64,000 bases of DNA from Rubrolithibacter sp043763625 (GTDB lineage: Bacteria > Bacteroidota > Bacteroidia > Sphingobacteriales > Sphingobacteriaceae): positions 124,001-188,000 of the forward strand of contig JAYULL010000061.1 of the NCBI GenBank assembly GCA_043763625.1. The letters run 5' to 3'. The notes under the pieces are model-generated. The model had not been told where the DNA came from. It saw only the letters and a program-made list of their open reading frames with translations, and made no database searches. A program made the position numbers and the translations under genes. This document shows positions 53,879 through 61,984 of this stretch, in pieces (positions within the stretch are counted from its first letter, which is position 1; the number at the start of each line of letters is the position of its first letter).

Positions 53879-54223
53879 CTATTTAATAATAATTTTTATG
53901 TTAAAAAAAGTTACTTCTCCGCGGCTAGAAATTTTTATCTGTGCTTCGTCAGAACCTGTAAAATCAGGCAGTGGAGTATAGTGATAATAAGTTTGGCCTC
54001 TATCATAATAAAGCGAACTTTGTGTTGCATGAGCAGCCTGCTTGCTTATCTCAACTTTGTCATTGGCGTAGAATTGACCCAAACCGAGCTTTTTAGACTC
54101 ATTTTTTTTTATCGTTAGAGTAAAAGTATCACCTGAAAACGAAAGTTTGTCTTCATCCTTCTTGCATGTCGGCATTGCAAATCCTACCACAACAGCCAAT
54201 AATAACATCAATACAGGTTTCAT
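53879..54223 (-). CDS. small secreted lipoprotein-like protein
   Basis: A 114-residue protein with a hydrophobic signal and a possible lipobox (AMPTC, mature start near Cys20). The mature part is a small beta domain (SFSGDTFTLTIKKNESKKLG, then HYTPLPDFTGSDEAQIKIS), reminiscent of Ig-like surface modules. The +2 Lys would favour outer-membrane sorting in this phylum. No family is named. It shares a bidirectional terminator with the baeRF gene and is upstream of nothing else on its strand until aroQ. Confidence 0.7.
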   Translation of the reverse strand: MKPVLMLLLAVVVGFAMPTCKKDEDKLSFSGDTFTLTIKKNESKKLGLGQFYANDKVEISKQAAHATQSSLYYDRGQTYYHYTPLPDFTGSDEAQIKISSRGEVTFFNIKIIIK

Positions 54224-54277
54224 ATTTGTTAAGTTAATACGTGTAAAAAAATGTAACGCTACAAAAACAGTTCTATT

Positions 54278-54691
54278 TTACAAAAAACTTTCTAAAGCAA
54301 GTTTATAACTTGCTAAGCCAAAGCCGGTAATAACTCCCTTACAATTTTTTGCCATCATAGACTTATGCCTGAATTCTTCTCTTGCGTAAACGTTTGAGAT
54401 ATGAACTTCTACTACAGGTGTTTTAATGGCTGCTATGGCGTCGGCAATAGCAATACTGGTGTGCGTATAGGCGCCGGCGTTGAGAATAATTCCGTCGAAT
54501 GAAAAACCTATTTGGTGCAATTTATCAATCAACTCACCCTCCTTATTACTTTGAAAATACTCTATTTCAATAATGCTGTATTTTTGACGAAGCACTTCTA
54601 AAAAAGGTTCGAACCCGCCCTCCCCGTAAATTGATTTCTCGCGAACCCCCAATAAGTTTAAATTAGGACCGTTGATTATTTGGATTTTCAT
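54278..54691 (-). CDS. aroQ: type II 3-dehydroquinate dehydratase
   Basis: A 137-residue cytoplasmic enzyme of the shikimate pathway (3-dehydroquinate to 3-dehydroshikimate), active as a dodecamer in this family. Signature NGPNLNLLGVREKSIYG contains the catalytic Tyr; NAGAYTHTSIAI and VEVHISNVYAREEFR contain the binding Asn and His. The length is standard. It is divergent from xerD, with about 110 bases of repeats between the two starts. Confidence 0.96.
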   Translation of the reverse strand: MKIQIINGPNLNLLGVREKSIYGEGGFEPFLEVLRQKYSIIEIEYFQSNKEGELIDKLHQIGFSFDGIILNAGAYTHTSIAIADAIAAIKTPVVEVHISNVYAREEFRHKSMMAKNCKGVITGFGLASYKLALESFL

Positions 54692-54790
54692 TCGTTAAAG
54701 TTGAAAGTAAAAGGTTAAAAGTAAAAAGTAAAAGGCAGAGCGCAAAGTGTTGAAGAGCATAAAGCTCAAAGCCGGAGACTCAAAGCAGAC
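54692..54790. repeat. dispersed short repeats between aroQ and xerD
   Basis: Family A (GTTGAAAGTAAAAGGTTAAAAG-like) at about 54698-54730, and family B-like units (AGCATAAAGCTCAAAGC...) to about 54790. The same pair of families occurs at 19003-19071 and inside prmC. No promoter can be separated from them by eye. Confidence 0.6.
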
Positions 54791-54804
54791 ACTTAAAAGC
54801 ATAT

Positions 54805-55701
54805 ATGGACTGGCAGGCCGGAATCAGACGGTTTAAATCATATCTAAAATTAGAATGTTCGCTCTCCGGGAATACGGTAGAAGCCTATGTACGCGATGTT
54901 AAGCGACTGCAAGAATTTGCCGAAACAATAGGAGGAAAATCTCCGGACGTGCTAACCACTGTAGATTTAAAAACCTTTATCGTTTGGATAAACAAACTTG
55001 GTATGCTTGCGCCCACTCAAGCGAGGGTTTTATCAGGCGTTAAATCATTTTTTAAATATCTTATAATTGAAAATATCATCACTGATGATCCTTCTGCGCT
55101 GCTCGAAAGTCCGAAACAGAGTCGTAAACTTCCCGACACTTTAAACATTTATGAAATTAATTCACTTATTGAAGCAATCGATCTATCAAAGCCCGACGGA
55201 ATGCGAAATAAAGCAATGCTTGAGGTTCTTTATAGTTGCGGTCTTCGCGTTTCGGAGTTGGTAAATCTTAAGATTTCTAATCTTCAATTGCCGATTGAAT
55301 TCATAAAAGTTACAGGAAAAGGCGACAAAGAAAGACTTGTTCCGATAGGATCGTCGGCCATAAAATATCTTGATATCTATTTACGCGAACTTCGTGTTCA
55401 TATTTCGATAAAAAAAGGAAACGAAGATTTTGTGTTCCTAAATCGCCGCGGTAGTTCACTTTCACGTGTGATGGTTTTTATGATTATTAAAGACTTGGCC
55501 TTAAAAGCCGGAATTAAAAAAAGTATAAGTCCGCATACCTTCCGGCATTCTTTTGCTACGCACTTGATTGAAGGCGGTGCAGATTTACGGGCCGTGCAGG
55601 AAATGTTGGGGCACGAAAGTATTACTACAACAGAAATTTATACGCATTTAGACCGCGACTATTTAAGGGATGTTATTACTCAATATCATCCGAGAAGCTA
55701 G
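54805..55701 (+). CDS. xerD: site-specific tyrosine recombinase XerD
   Basis: A 298-residue recombinase that resolves chromosome dimers at dif with XerC. An N-terminal SAM-like domain (about 1-85) is followed by the catalytic domain. The active-site residues are all present: Arg in GLRVSELVNL, Lys in GKGDKERLVP, His-xx-Arg in SPHTFRHSFATH, His in MLGHESITTT and the nucleophile Tyr in EIYTH. The length is normal. No integrase-like attachment site or mobile neighbours are seen, so this is the housekeeping enzyme. Confidence 0.95.
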   Translation: MDWQAGIRRFKSYLKLECSLSGNTVEAYVRDVKRLQEFAETIGGKSPDVLTTVDLKTFIVWINKLGMLAPTQARVLSGVKSFFKYLIIENIITDDPSALLESPKQSRKLPDTLNIYEINSLIEAIDLSKPDGMRNKAMLEVLYSCGLRVSELVNLKISNLQLPIEFIKVTGKGDKERLVPIGSSAIKYLDIYLRELRVHISIKKGNEDFVFLNRRGSSLSRVMVFMIIKDLALKAGIKKSISPHTFRHSFATHLIEGGADLRAVQEMLGHESITTTEIYTHLDRDYLRDVITQYHPRS

Positions 55702-55905
55702 AATACCCTAATATTTTTCCGCCGAAGTGTCTCGTCTACGGTTGAACCGGTATCTACCATAGTTCCGGTAGTGTGGGTTCCTGCGCCCGTAGAACTAGAA
55801 TAGCCGGAATCACCGGTGTTATTACCTATAGATCTATTAGAATTACATGCCGGTCATCCCAAGTAAAATTGAAAATAGAACTAAATAATTTTGAATATTT
55901 TTCAT
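55698..55905 (-). pseudogene. small lipoprotein gene with a frameshift at the lipobox
   Basis: From ATG 55905 the signal sequence MKNIQNYLVLFSILLGMTG is read, then stops. One base shift (near 55846-55850) gives Cys-Asn-Ser-Asn at the lipobox position and a Gly/Ser/Thr-rich chain (SIGNNTGDSGYSSSTGAGTH, then MVDTGSTVDETLRRK) to a stop at 55698. The product would be a lipoprotein of about 68 residues. The frame ends inside the xerD stop region on the other strand. Confidence 0.6.
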
Positions 55906-55990
55906 GGGAGGAATTTTCGTGAGTAGGAATCACGAAAAAGAAGAACTTGAACTTTATAAGTTTTAGATTCCCAAATCTATTGCCTAAAAA

Positions 55991-56950
55991 TCAACTTCTA
56001 CTAATTGCCTTCACCATTCTATTTTTACCCTGCATATCTTTCCTCAACTCAACTACAGCAAATCCTTTTCCTGTTAACATTGTGGTAATTTCATCTCCGT
56101 AAGCTTCGTTAATTTCAAAGAATAACGCTCCTGTAGTCAGTAGATGTTTAATTGCAAAATCTGCAATTGCTTTATAAAAGACAAGAGGGTCTTCATCAGG
56201 AACAAATAACGCAATATCCGGTTCGTAAGCCAACACATTTTGGTGCATTTGCACCTTTTCTTTTTGTGTAATGTAGGGGGGATTGCTTATTATGAGGTTG
56301 AAAGGCGAAGAGCTGATAGCTGACAGCTCATAGCTCACATCTTCGAAAATATCTCCTTGCACAAACTTCACTTCTACCCTGTTTAAAACCGCGTTTCCCA
56401 TTGCTGTTTCTAAGGCTTCCTCTGAAATATCTAATCCAAAAACTTCCCCTTGCGGCAAATGCTTCTTTAAAGCGATCGGAATACAACCGCTTCCGGTACC
56501 TATATCTAAAATGCGAAAAGCTTCTCTGCTCTCCTCGTAAGGTTCCGCACCCAATTCCGGTTTCACTCTGCTTACCCCGGACCTCACACTTTCAACCTTT
56601 ATCCTTTTGCCTTTAACCTCCCTTAATACCCAATCTACCAACTCCTCCGTCTCGGGTCGCGGGATTAAAACTGACGGATTTACTTTAAATCTCAAGCCGT
56701 AAAACTCTGTCTCCCCTAAAACATATTGAACCGGGTTACCTGTTTTCAGCTCATTTAAAATCAATAGGACTGAAGCTTCTTCCGTTTCGGAAAGTACTTT
56801 TGATTTATTTGCTGACAGGATCGCTCGACTAAAACCCGATACATATTCTGTTACATAATAACTAAGACTTCGAGCTTCTGCTTCATCGTATATCTGATAT
56901 AGCTCATCACGAAATAATTCTTCTGCCTCCAAAATTGTCATTGCAGACAA
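55991..56950 (-). CDS. prmC: peptide chain release factor N5-glutamine methyltransferase with repeat-derived inserts
   Basis: A 319-residue SAM-dependent enzyme that methylates the Gln of the GGQ loop in RF1 and RF2. Catalytic and SAM motifs are IPRPETEELV (96-105), LDIGTGSGCIPIA and SNPPYI (about 222). It is roughly 35-40 residues longer than usual because two segments between them, residues about 112-145 and 205-214, correspond to dispersed repeats also found between genes. The inserts lie in loops, so the enzyme may still work. It is divergent from ribD, sharing the promoter region. Confidence 0.9.
   Translation of the reverse strand: MSAMTILEAEELFRDELYQIYDEAEARSLSYYVTEYVSGFSRAILSANKSKVLSETEEASVLLILNELKTGNPVQYVLGETEFYGLRFKVNPSVLIPRPETEELVDWVLREVKGKRIKVESVRSGVSRVKPELGAEPYEESREAFRILDIGTGSGCIPIALKKHLPQGEVFGLDISEEALETAMGNAVLNRVEVKFVQGDIFEDVSYELSAISSSPFNLIISNPPYITQKEKVQMHQNVLAYEPDIALFVPDEDPLVFYKAIADFAIKHLLTTGALFFEINEAYGDEITTMLTGKGFAVVELRKDMQGKNRMVKAISRS
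56311..56337. repeat. repeat family B copy inside prmC
   Basis: The plus strand reads AGCTGATAGCTGACAGCTCA and continues to 56337. It encodes YELSAIS in the prmC frame. Units match those at 19044-19071. Confidence 0.75.
56589..56621. repeat. repeat family A copy inside prmC
   Basis: Polypyrimidine run on the plus strand (CTTTCAACCTTTATCC and on); in reverse it resembles the GTTGAAAGT/GGTTAAAGG repeats near 54700. It encodes part of the first insert (VKGKRIKVESV). Confidence 0.55.
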
Positions 56951-56972
56951 AGTAAGTAAAAAGCTACTTTTG
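56940..56972 (+). promoter_or_regulatory. promoter of ribD
   Basis: ATTG at 56940-56943 and TACTTTTG at 56965-56972 fit the -33 and -7 pattern with 21-base spacing. The ribD ATG at 56976 is 3 bases after the -7 box, implying a leaderless or very short leader. The -33 box lies inside the first codons of prmC on the other strand. Confidence 0.5.
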
Positions 56973-56975
56973 TTG

Positions 56976-58028
56976 ATGCCTCAACTCCAAAAATACATGC
57001 GACGTTGCCTGGAGCTTGCAGTATTAGCTGCCGGAAATGTGAGCCCTAACCCTATGGTAGGAGCAGTTGTAGTTTTCGACGACAAAATCGCAGGAGAAGG
57101 GTCTCATGAAAGATTTGGAGAAGCTCATGCCGAAGTAAACGCCATAAAGCAAGTACTAGGAACCTTCCCTGACGCGGAAGAGCTGCTGAAGAAGTCGACA
57201 ATCTACGTGAGTTTAGAACCTTGCACCCACTTCGGCAAAACTCCGCCTTGTGCAGATTTAATTATCCGCTATCAAATTCCTAAAGTAGTTATCGGCTGCC
57301 GCGACCCCTTTGACTCGGTTAACGGGAACGGAATCGAAAAACTCAAAGACGCCGGAATTGAGGTTATAGAAGGAGTTTTGGAGCAAGAATGCCGATACTT
57401 GAACCGCCGTTTTTTTACGCGAGTTCAAAAACAACGGCCTTATATTGTTTTAAAATGGGCGCAAACCGCAAACGGATTTTTTTCTTCAGCGGATAATACT
57501 CAAAAGTGGATTACTTCTCCTCTTTCTAAACTTTTGGTGCATAGGTGGAGATCGGAAGAAGATGCTGTTTTGGTCGGAAAAAACACTGCCCGGATAGATA
57601 ACCCGCAGCTAAACGTACGCGAAACTGAAGGGAAAAATCCCTTACGCATTGTTATTGACAGAAATTTGAGCCTGCCTCTAAATCTCAATCTCTTCGATCA
57701 GAGCATCGAAACAATAGTTTTCAATTCCATAAAAACAGAAGTAGCCGGCAGAGTAAAATACATTCAAACGGAAGACTTCGATCGTTACTTGCCCCAATTA
57801 ATTTGCTACCAACTTTATCTGATGGACATACAATCTTTGATTATAGAGGGCGGAGCAAAAACTCTGGATTTATTTATAAAAGCAGGTTTATGGGATGAAG
57901 CAAGAATTTTTACCGCACCGCAATATTGGACAGAAGGAATTGCAGCTCCGGTAATATCCGGAGAACTCGCGGAAGAAATTGTTGTGGGACCAGATAAACT
58001 CACGGTACTTTTAAATAATCAAAACTAA
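56976..58028 (+). CDS. ribD: bifunctional riboflavin deaminase/reductase
   Basis: A 350-residue cytoplasmic enzyme carrying out steps 2 and 3 of riboflavin synthesis. The ATG at 56976 is used; an upstream TTG is in frame. The deaminase domain has the zinc motifs HAE (His51, Glu53) and PCTHFGKTPPC (Cys83, Cys92). The reductase domain follows, with LKWAQTANG, LVGKNTARIDNPQLNVR and LIIEGGAKTLDLF. Length and order are normal. No other rib gene is nearby. Confidence 0.95.
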   Translation: MPQLQKYMRRCLELAVLAAGNVSPNPMVGAVVVFDDKIAGEGSHERFGEAHAEVNAIKQVLGTFPDAEELLKKSTIYVSLEPCTHFGKTPPCADLIIRYQIPKVVIGCRDPFDSVNGNGIEKLKDAGIEVIEGVLEQECRYLNRRFFTRVQKQRPYIVLKWAQTANGFFSSADNTQKWITSPLSKLLVHRWRSEEDAVLVGKNTARIDNPQLNVRETEGKNPLRIVIDRNLSLPLNLNLFDQSIETIVFNSIKTEVAGRVKYIQTEDFDRYLPQLICYQLYLMDIQSLIIEGGAKTLDLFIKAGLWDEARIFTAPQYWTEGIAAPVISGELAEEIVVGPDKLTVLLNNQN

Positions 58029-58196
58029 AAAGCCGGGTAGCAGGTATTGCAACTTTCTTTCACCTATCAAAAATTATTTTCTACAACTGTTACGGTTAAT
58101 CCTTCTTTCGCGTAACTTTATTAAAGCTCCCGCAGTCTTAATTACATCAATACTTAAAAATTTAATTTTCATAACATAACCCTTACCCATCACACA

Positions 58197-59201
58197 ATGA
58201 AAAAAGCCGGAAAAGTTTTAATCTATATTTTTATCGGAGTCTTTATCTTAGCAGGCGCAGCTGTAAGCTACGTCAAATTTGCTTTACCCAATGTAGGTTC
58301 TGCACCTGATTTAAAAGTTGAACTTACTTCTCAACGAATAGAACGCGGAAAGTATTTGGCGAATCATGTTACCGTTTGTATCGATTGCCATTCTAAACGC
58401 GAATGGAACAAATTTGCCGGCCCCTACAATATCGAAAGTATGGGTGCCGGCGGCGAGGTTTTCGACAGCAGAATCGGTTTTCCGGGAGAGGTTCACGTTC
58501 CTAACATTACTCCTTTTAACTTAAAGAGTTGGACTGACGGTGAAATTTTTAGAGCTATTACAACCGGTGTTCGCAAAAACGGTTCTGCAATATTCCCGAT
58601 AATGCCTTATCAAGCTTACGGCAAAATGGATAAAGAAGACGTTTATTCTATCATCGCATATATTCGTACGCTTCCTGCCAGAGAAAGTAATTATCCGGAA
58701 CGGAAACTAAATTTTCCTTTAAGTCTGATTGTTAATACAATACCTAAGAAGGCAGAGCTAAAACCTATTCCCGCTAAAACGGATCAATTAGCTTACGGAG
58801 CCTATTTAGTACGTTCTGCAGCTTGCAGCAACTGCCATACAAAAACCGAAAAAGGCGATCCTATAGAAGGAATGGAATTTGCCGGAGGCGAGGTTTTTAA
58901 TTTACCGATGGGCACTTTATCCTCCGCTAATATTACTCCGGACCTTGAAACCGGTATCGGAAAATGGACAAAAGAGCAATTTGTAGCTAAGTTTAAAGCG
59001 TTCGCAGACAGTTCTTATAAACCTGCAACTGTCGGTTCGAAAGACTTCCAAACCGTTATGCCATGGTTGATGTACGGAAAGATGGAAAAAACTGATTTAG
59101 AAGCAGTCTATACCTATTTAAGGTCGGTGAAACCGGTAAAAAACCCGATTATAAAATTTGTTGCCGGCAACTCAATCGTTAATAAAACGGCATCGAACTA
59201 G
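58197..59201 (+). CDS. membrane-anchored dihaem cytochrome c
   Basis: A 334-residue protein with an N-terminal membrane helix (about 7-27) and two cytochrome c domains with haem motifs CIDCH (about 61-65) and CSNCH (about 217-221). Each domain has the usual distal Met region (AIFPIMPYQAYGKM, then VMPWLMYGKM). The organisation is like the cytochrome subunit of membrane alcohol/sugar dehydrogenases, although no dehydrogenase gene is adjacent. Probably an electron carrier in the periplasm, reduced by a PVC- or GMC-type oxidoreductase encoded elsewhere. Confidence 0.9.
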   Translation: MKKAGKVLIYIFIGVFILAGAAVSYVKFALPNVGSAPDLKVELTSQRIERGKYLANHVTVCIDCHSKREWNKFAGPYNIESMGAGGEVFDSRIGFPGEVHVPNITPFNLKSWTDGEIFRAITTGVRKNGSAIFPIMPYQAYGKMDKEDVYSIIAYIRTLPARESNYPERKLNFPLSLIVNTIPKKAELKPIPAKTDQLAYGAYLVRSAACSNCHTKTEKGDPIEGMEFAGGEVFNLPMGTLSSANITPDLETGIGKWTKEQFVAKFKAFADSSYKPATVGSKDFQTVMPWLMYGKMEKTDLEAVYTYLRSVKPVKNPIIKFVAGNSIVNKTASN

Positions 59202-59227
59202 GGTTCTAAACTCTTGAAAAGCAAACT

Positions 59228-59290
59228 CCTCACAATTTACATCTTATAGTGAGGCTATGCGCTGTAACCCTCTCCGCCCGAGGGGAGAGG
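59228..59290. repeat. two hairpins between convergent genes
   Basis: CCTCAC (59228-59233) / GTGAGG (59249-59254) and CCCTCTCC (59268-59275) / GGGGAGAGG (59282-59290). They separate the cytochrome c and mqnA stops and may serve as terminators. The second has the look of a mobile palindromic repeat. Confidence 0.5.
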
Positions 59291-59345
59291 AGGCTGTCAC
59301 TTTTTTCCTGTGTAGTTTTTAAAAGTTTCGGTATTTTTAACAATA

Positions 59346-60065
59346 CTATTCTAACCCTTTCGCCAACCTTAAAAACAACTCTAATGCCTCTTTTTTAGTC
59401 TCGTTGAAAATATAATCTACTCGCCGGAGCAGGTAATCTTCCAAGTCAAAGCCTGCTTTCTCCGGCAAAGTTTTTAATACCTCATCTCTCGAATCTAAAC
59501 CCAGCCTTAAAGCAGAATTAAAATCTGAAATAAATTTCGAGTTGATAGGTTTGTTGGCGGCCCAAACAGCAAATACAAAAGGTAATCCGGTAAACGACTT
59601 CCAAACCTCAGCCAAATCATAAGCAAACCGATACTTTTCTTTTTTCCCGAAAGTGCGGTCTCCTATTTCAACAAAAGCATCCTGATTACCTTCCACAATC
59701 TCAGGAAGAACCTTCCAATAATTCTCTAAAAGAATTTTTGCGAGTAAATTCGATGTCCTCGATTGAGAGTCGAGCCGAAGCGTTTTTATTTCTTCGATAG
59801 GTTTATCACTAAAAATAAAAACAGAATTAACCGCTCCTGTAGCACCTATACAATAATCTGAGATGATATTATAATTCTGTACCTCCGGCAAAACGGCAAC
59901 GGGAACAAGTCCGATATCAACTTGGCCGGAAATAAGTTTATCGGCACAATCTGAGGGAATATCAAGACTTAAATCAATAGAATTAATAATTTCCGATTTT
60001 TTTAAGCCGTAAATAAAAGGCAGTGTATTAGTATAAGAAACGGCAGATATTTTATATTTAGTCAC
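59346..60065 (-). CDS. mqnA: chorismate dehydratase of the futalosine pathway
   Basis: A 239-residue protein with a periplasmic-binding-like fold, acting in the cytoplasm. It dehydrates chorismate to 3-enolpyruvylbenzoate, the first step in the futalosine route to menaquinone. Matches are SAVSYTNTLPFIYGL, DLSLDIPSDCADKL, GQVDIGLVPVAVL and DSQSRTSNLLAKI. It overlaps the histidine phosphatase gene by 8 bases and is the third gene of mqnE-phosphatase-mqnA. Confidence 0.93.
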   Translation of the reverse strand: MTKYKISAVSYTNTLPFIYGLKKSEIINSIDLSLDIPSDCADKLISGQVDIGLVPVAVLPEVQNYNIISDYCIGATGAVNSVFIFSDKPIEEIKTLRLDSQSRTSNLLAKILLENYWKVLPEIVEGNQDAFVEIGDRTFGKKEKYRFAYDLAEVWKSFTGLPFVFAVWAANKPINSKFISDFNSALRLGLDSRDEVLKTLPEKAGFDLEDYLLRRVDYIFNETKKEALELFLRLAKGLE

Positions 60066-60693
60066 TAAGAGTGTCGCTGAGCAATTTTAAATGGTCGGTG
60101 TTATTTTCTTCAACTATCCGGAACTTTTCGCCGTCGTACTCAACCTTATATAAAGTTGTATTTGTATGCGGAAACTTCTCCATTTCGTAAAGAGGGATAT
60201 CGATCAGTAAACAAAAGAAAAGCCGCATTGCACGTCCGTGCATGCAAATCAGAATGGTTTTATCGTCGTCGCTTTCTATGAGTTTTTCTAAAACTTCAAG
60301 TTGTCGTTCGTGCACTTCAAGAGGACTTTCGCCATCATCAAACTTTAGATGCAAGTCTCCCTTCGTCCAGCTGTCCATCATTGTTTGATATGCTACTCGC
60401 ACGTCTTCTGTACTCTCTTGACCCTCGAAAACACCCCAAGCCATCTCATCTAAACCGGCATACTGCACCCAAGGAATCCCGGCATCTATAAATCGCATTA
60501 TTGTTTGATGCGTACGTTTTAGAGTCGAAGTATAAATTTTATCGAAAGGAACGTCTTTGTATGTTTGGTAAAATGCTTCGGATTGTGCTCGGCCGGTATT
60601 GTTTAAGTCGGTGTCAACCCCTCTTCCCTGTACAACTCCTCTTTTATTTAAATCAGTTTCACCGTGCCGGACAATATATAGTGTTTTCTTCAT
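60058..60693 (-). CDS. histidine phosphatase family protein
   Basis: A 211-residue phosphoglycerate-mutase-like phosphatase. The catalytic motif is RHGE in LYIVRHGETDLN, a second Arg lies in TSTLKRTHQT, the acid is near FEGQE and the second His is in ICMHGRAMR. Located between mqnE and mqnA and overlapping the latter, it may act on a metabolite of menaquinone synthesis. This is inferred from position only; the family also hydrolyses many other phosphate esters. Confidence 0.88.
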   Translation of the reverse strand: MKKTLYIVRHGETDLNKRGVVQGRGVDTDLNNTGRAQSEAFYQTYKDVPFDKIYTSTLKRTHQTIMRFIDAGIPWVQYAGLDEMAWGVFEGQESTEDVRVAYQTMMDSWTKGDLHLKFDDGESPLEVHERQLEVLEKLIESDDDKTILICMHGRAMRLFFCLLIDIPLYEMEKFPHTNTTLYKVEYDGEKFRIVEENNTDHLKLLSDTLSD

Positions 60694-60710
60694 GAATATT
60701 TTTAACTCCC

Positions 60711-61931
60711 TTAATTGATTACCGGCAACTTATAAAATCTTGGTTTCTCCTCTTCCTCAAACTTAAAATCTTTGTAATCCGTAATTACATTATACAAAGT
60801 ATCTCGCTCTATCGGGTGCCGGCCAACGTGTTTGATTAATTCTACGAGTTCTTTAGTGCTCATTGCCGGATGTTGTTCCTCAGCTCCGGCCATTGAATAA
60901 ATTTTTGTCGTATCGTCCAACGTGCCGTCAATATCGTCTACACCGAAGTTTAAAGAAAGTTGAGCAGTGCTTCGGCTGATCATTGCCCAATAAGCTTTTA
61001 TATGCTCGAAATTATCGAGATAAATACGTGATATTGCGTAGTTGCGAAGATCCTCAATAACAGAAACTTCCGGAATGTGCGACATCTGGCTATCTTGATT
61101 ACGAAATTTCAAGGGAATAAAAGTTTGAAAACCGCCGGTTTTATCTTGCAATTCACGCAGCCTTTCCATGTGATCAACCCGATGCCAAAACTTCTCAATA
61201 TGCCCGTAAAGCATAGTTGCGTTCGATTTCATTCCAAGCTTGTGCCACTCTTCATGAATTTGGAGCCACTGTTCGGCGTTGCACTTATCGGCAGCTATTT
61301 TTTCTCTTATTTCGGGATGAAAAATCTCTGCACCTCCGCCCGGAATGGATTGCAGTCCGGCATTTTTCATCAACTTCATCCCGGTAGGATAATCTAGTTT
61401 GGCTTTCTTAAAGATGTAATGGTATTCGACAGGAGTTAAAGCTTTAACATGCAATTCGGGCCGGTGTTCATGAATTTTCCGGAAAAGCTCCGAATAAAAG
61501 GCTAAATCGTATTGCGGAAGAACGCCACCTACAATATGAACTTCGGTTACCGGTTGACCATCGTATTTTTTAACAATATCCAACATCTCATCCATGGTGT
61601 ATTCCCAGCCTTCGGATCGTTGCTTAATCAAACGCGAATACGAACAAAACTTACAGTCGTAAACACAAAGATTGGTAGGCTCGATATGAAAATTACGGTT
61701 GAAAAAGGTTTTATCTCCGTGTCGCTTTTCGCGGATGTAATTTGCCAAAGTTCCTACAAAAGCAAGCTCACCTTTTTCGTAAAGTAAAACTCCTTCGTCA
61801 AAACTGATGCGCTCGCCTGCTTTAACTTTTTCTGCTATCGATTTTAAATCGGGAGTTAAACGGAGATTTTCAAGAAGAATACTAAGACTGTTTTCGCCGG
61901 CCATTGAAGATACAAAAATAGGAATGTTCAA
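60711..61931 (-). CDS. mqnE: aminofutalosine synthase (radical SAM)
   Basis: A 406-residue radical SAM enzyme with the motif Cys89-xxx-Cys93-xx-Cys96 (LCVYDCKFC) after HIEPTN. It couples 3-enolpyruvylbenzoate (the MqnA product) with SAM to make aminofutalosine, the second step of the pathway. The context SIPGGGAEIF and FIPLKFRNQDSQMSH fits MqnE better than the related MqnC. An inner ATG at codon 10 is an alternative start. It is the first gene of the cluster and 17 bases upstream of the phosphatase. Confidence 0.9.
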   Translation of the reverse strand: MNIPIFVSSMAGENSLSILLENLRLTPDLKSIAEKVKAGERISFDEGVLLYEKGELAFVGTLANYIREKRHGDKTFFNRNFHIEPTNLCVYDCKFCSYSRLIKQRSEGWEYTMDEMLDIVKKYDGQPVTEVHIVGGVLPQYDLAFYSELFRKIHEHRPELHVKALTPVEYHYIFKKAKLDYPTGMKLMKNAGLQSIPGGGAEIFHPEIREKIAADKCNAEQWLQIHEEWHKLGMKSNATMLYGHIEKFWHRVDHMERLRELQDKTGGFQTFIPLKFRNQDSQMSHIPEVSVIEDLRNYAISRIYLDNFEHIKAYWAMISRSTAQLSLNFGVDDIDGTLDDTTKIYSMAGAEEQHPAMSTKELVELIKHVGRHPIERDTLYNVITDYKDFKFEEEEKPRFYKLPVIN

Positions 61932-61984
61932 ACTATAATGAGAATGATATAGTTAAGATGTTGTCAAAATCCTAAGTTTACTAT

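Noticed and set aside
54805..55701. Integrase of a mobile element
   Set aside because: Length and motifs fit housekeeping XerD; no attachment repeats or cargo genes flank it.
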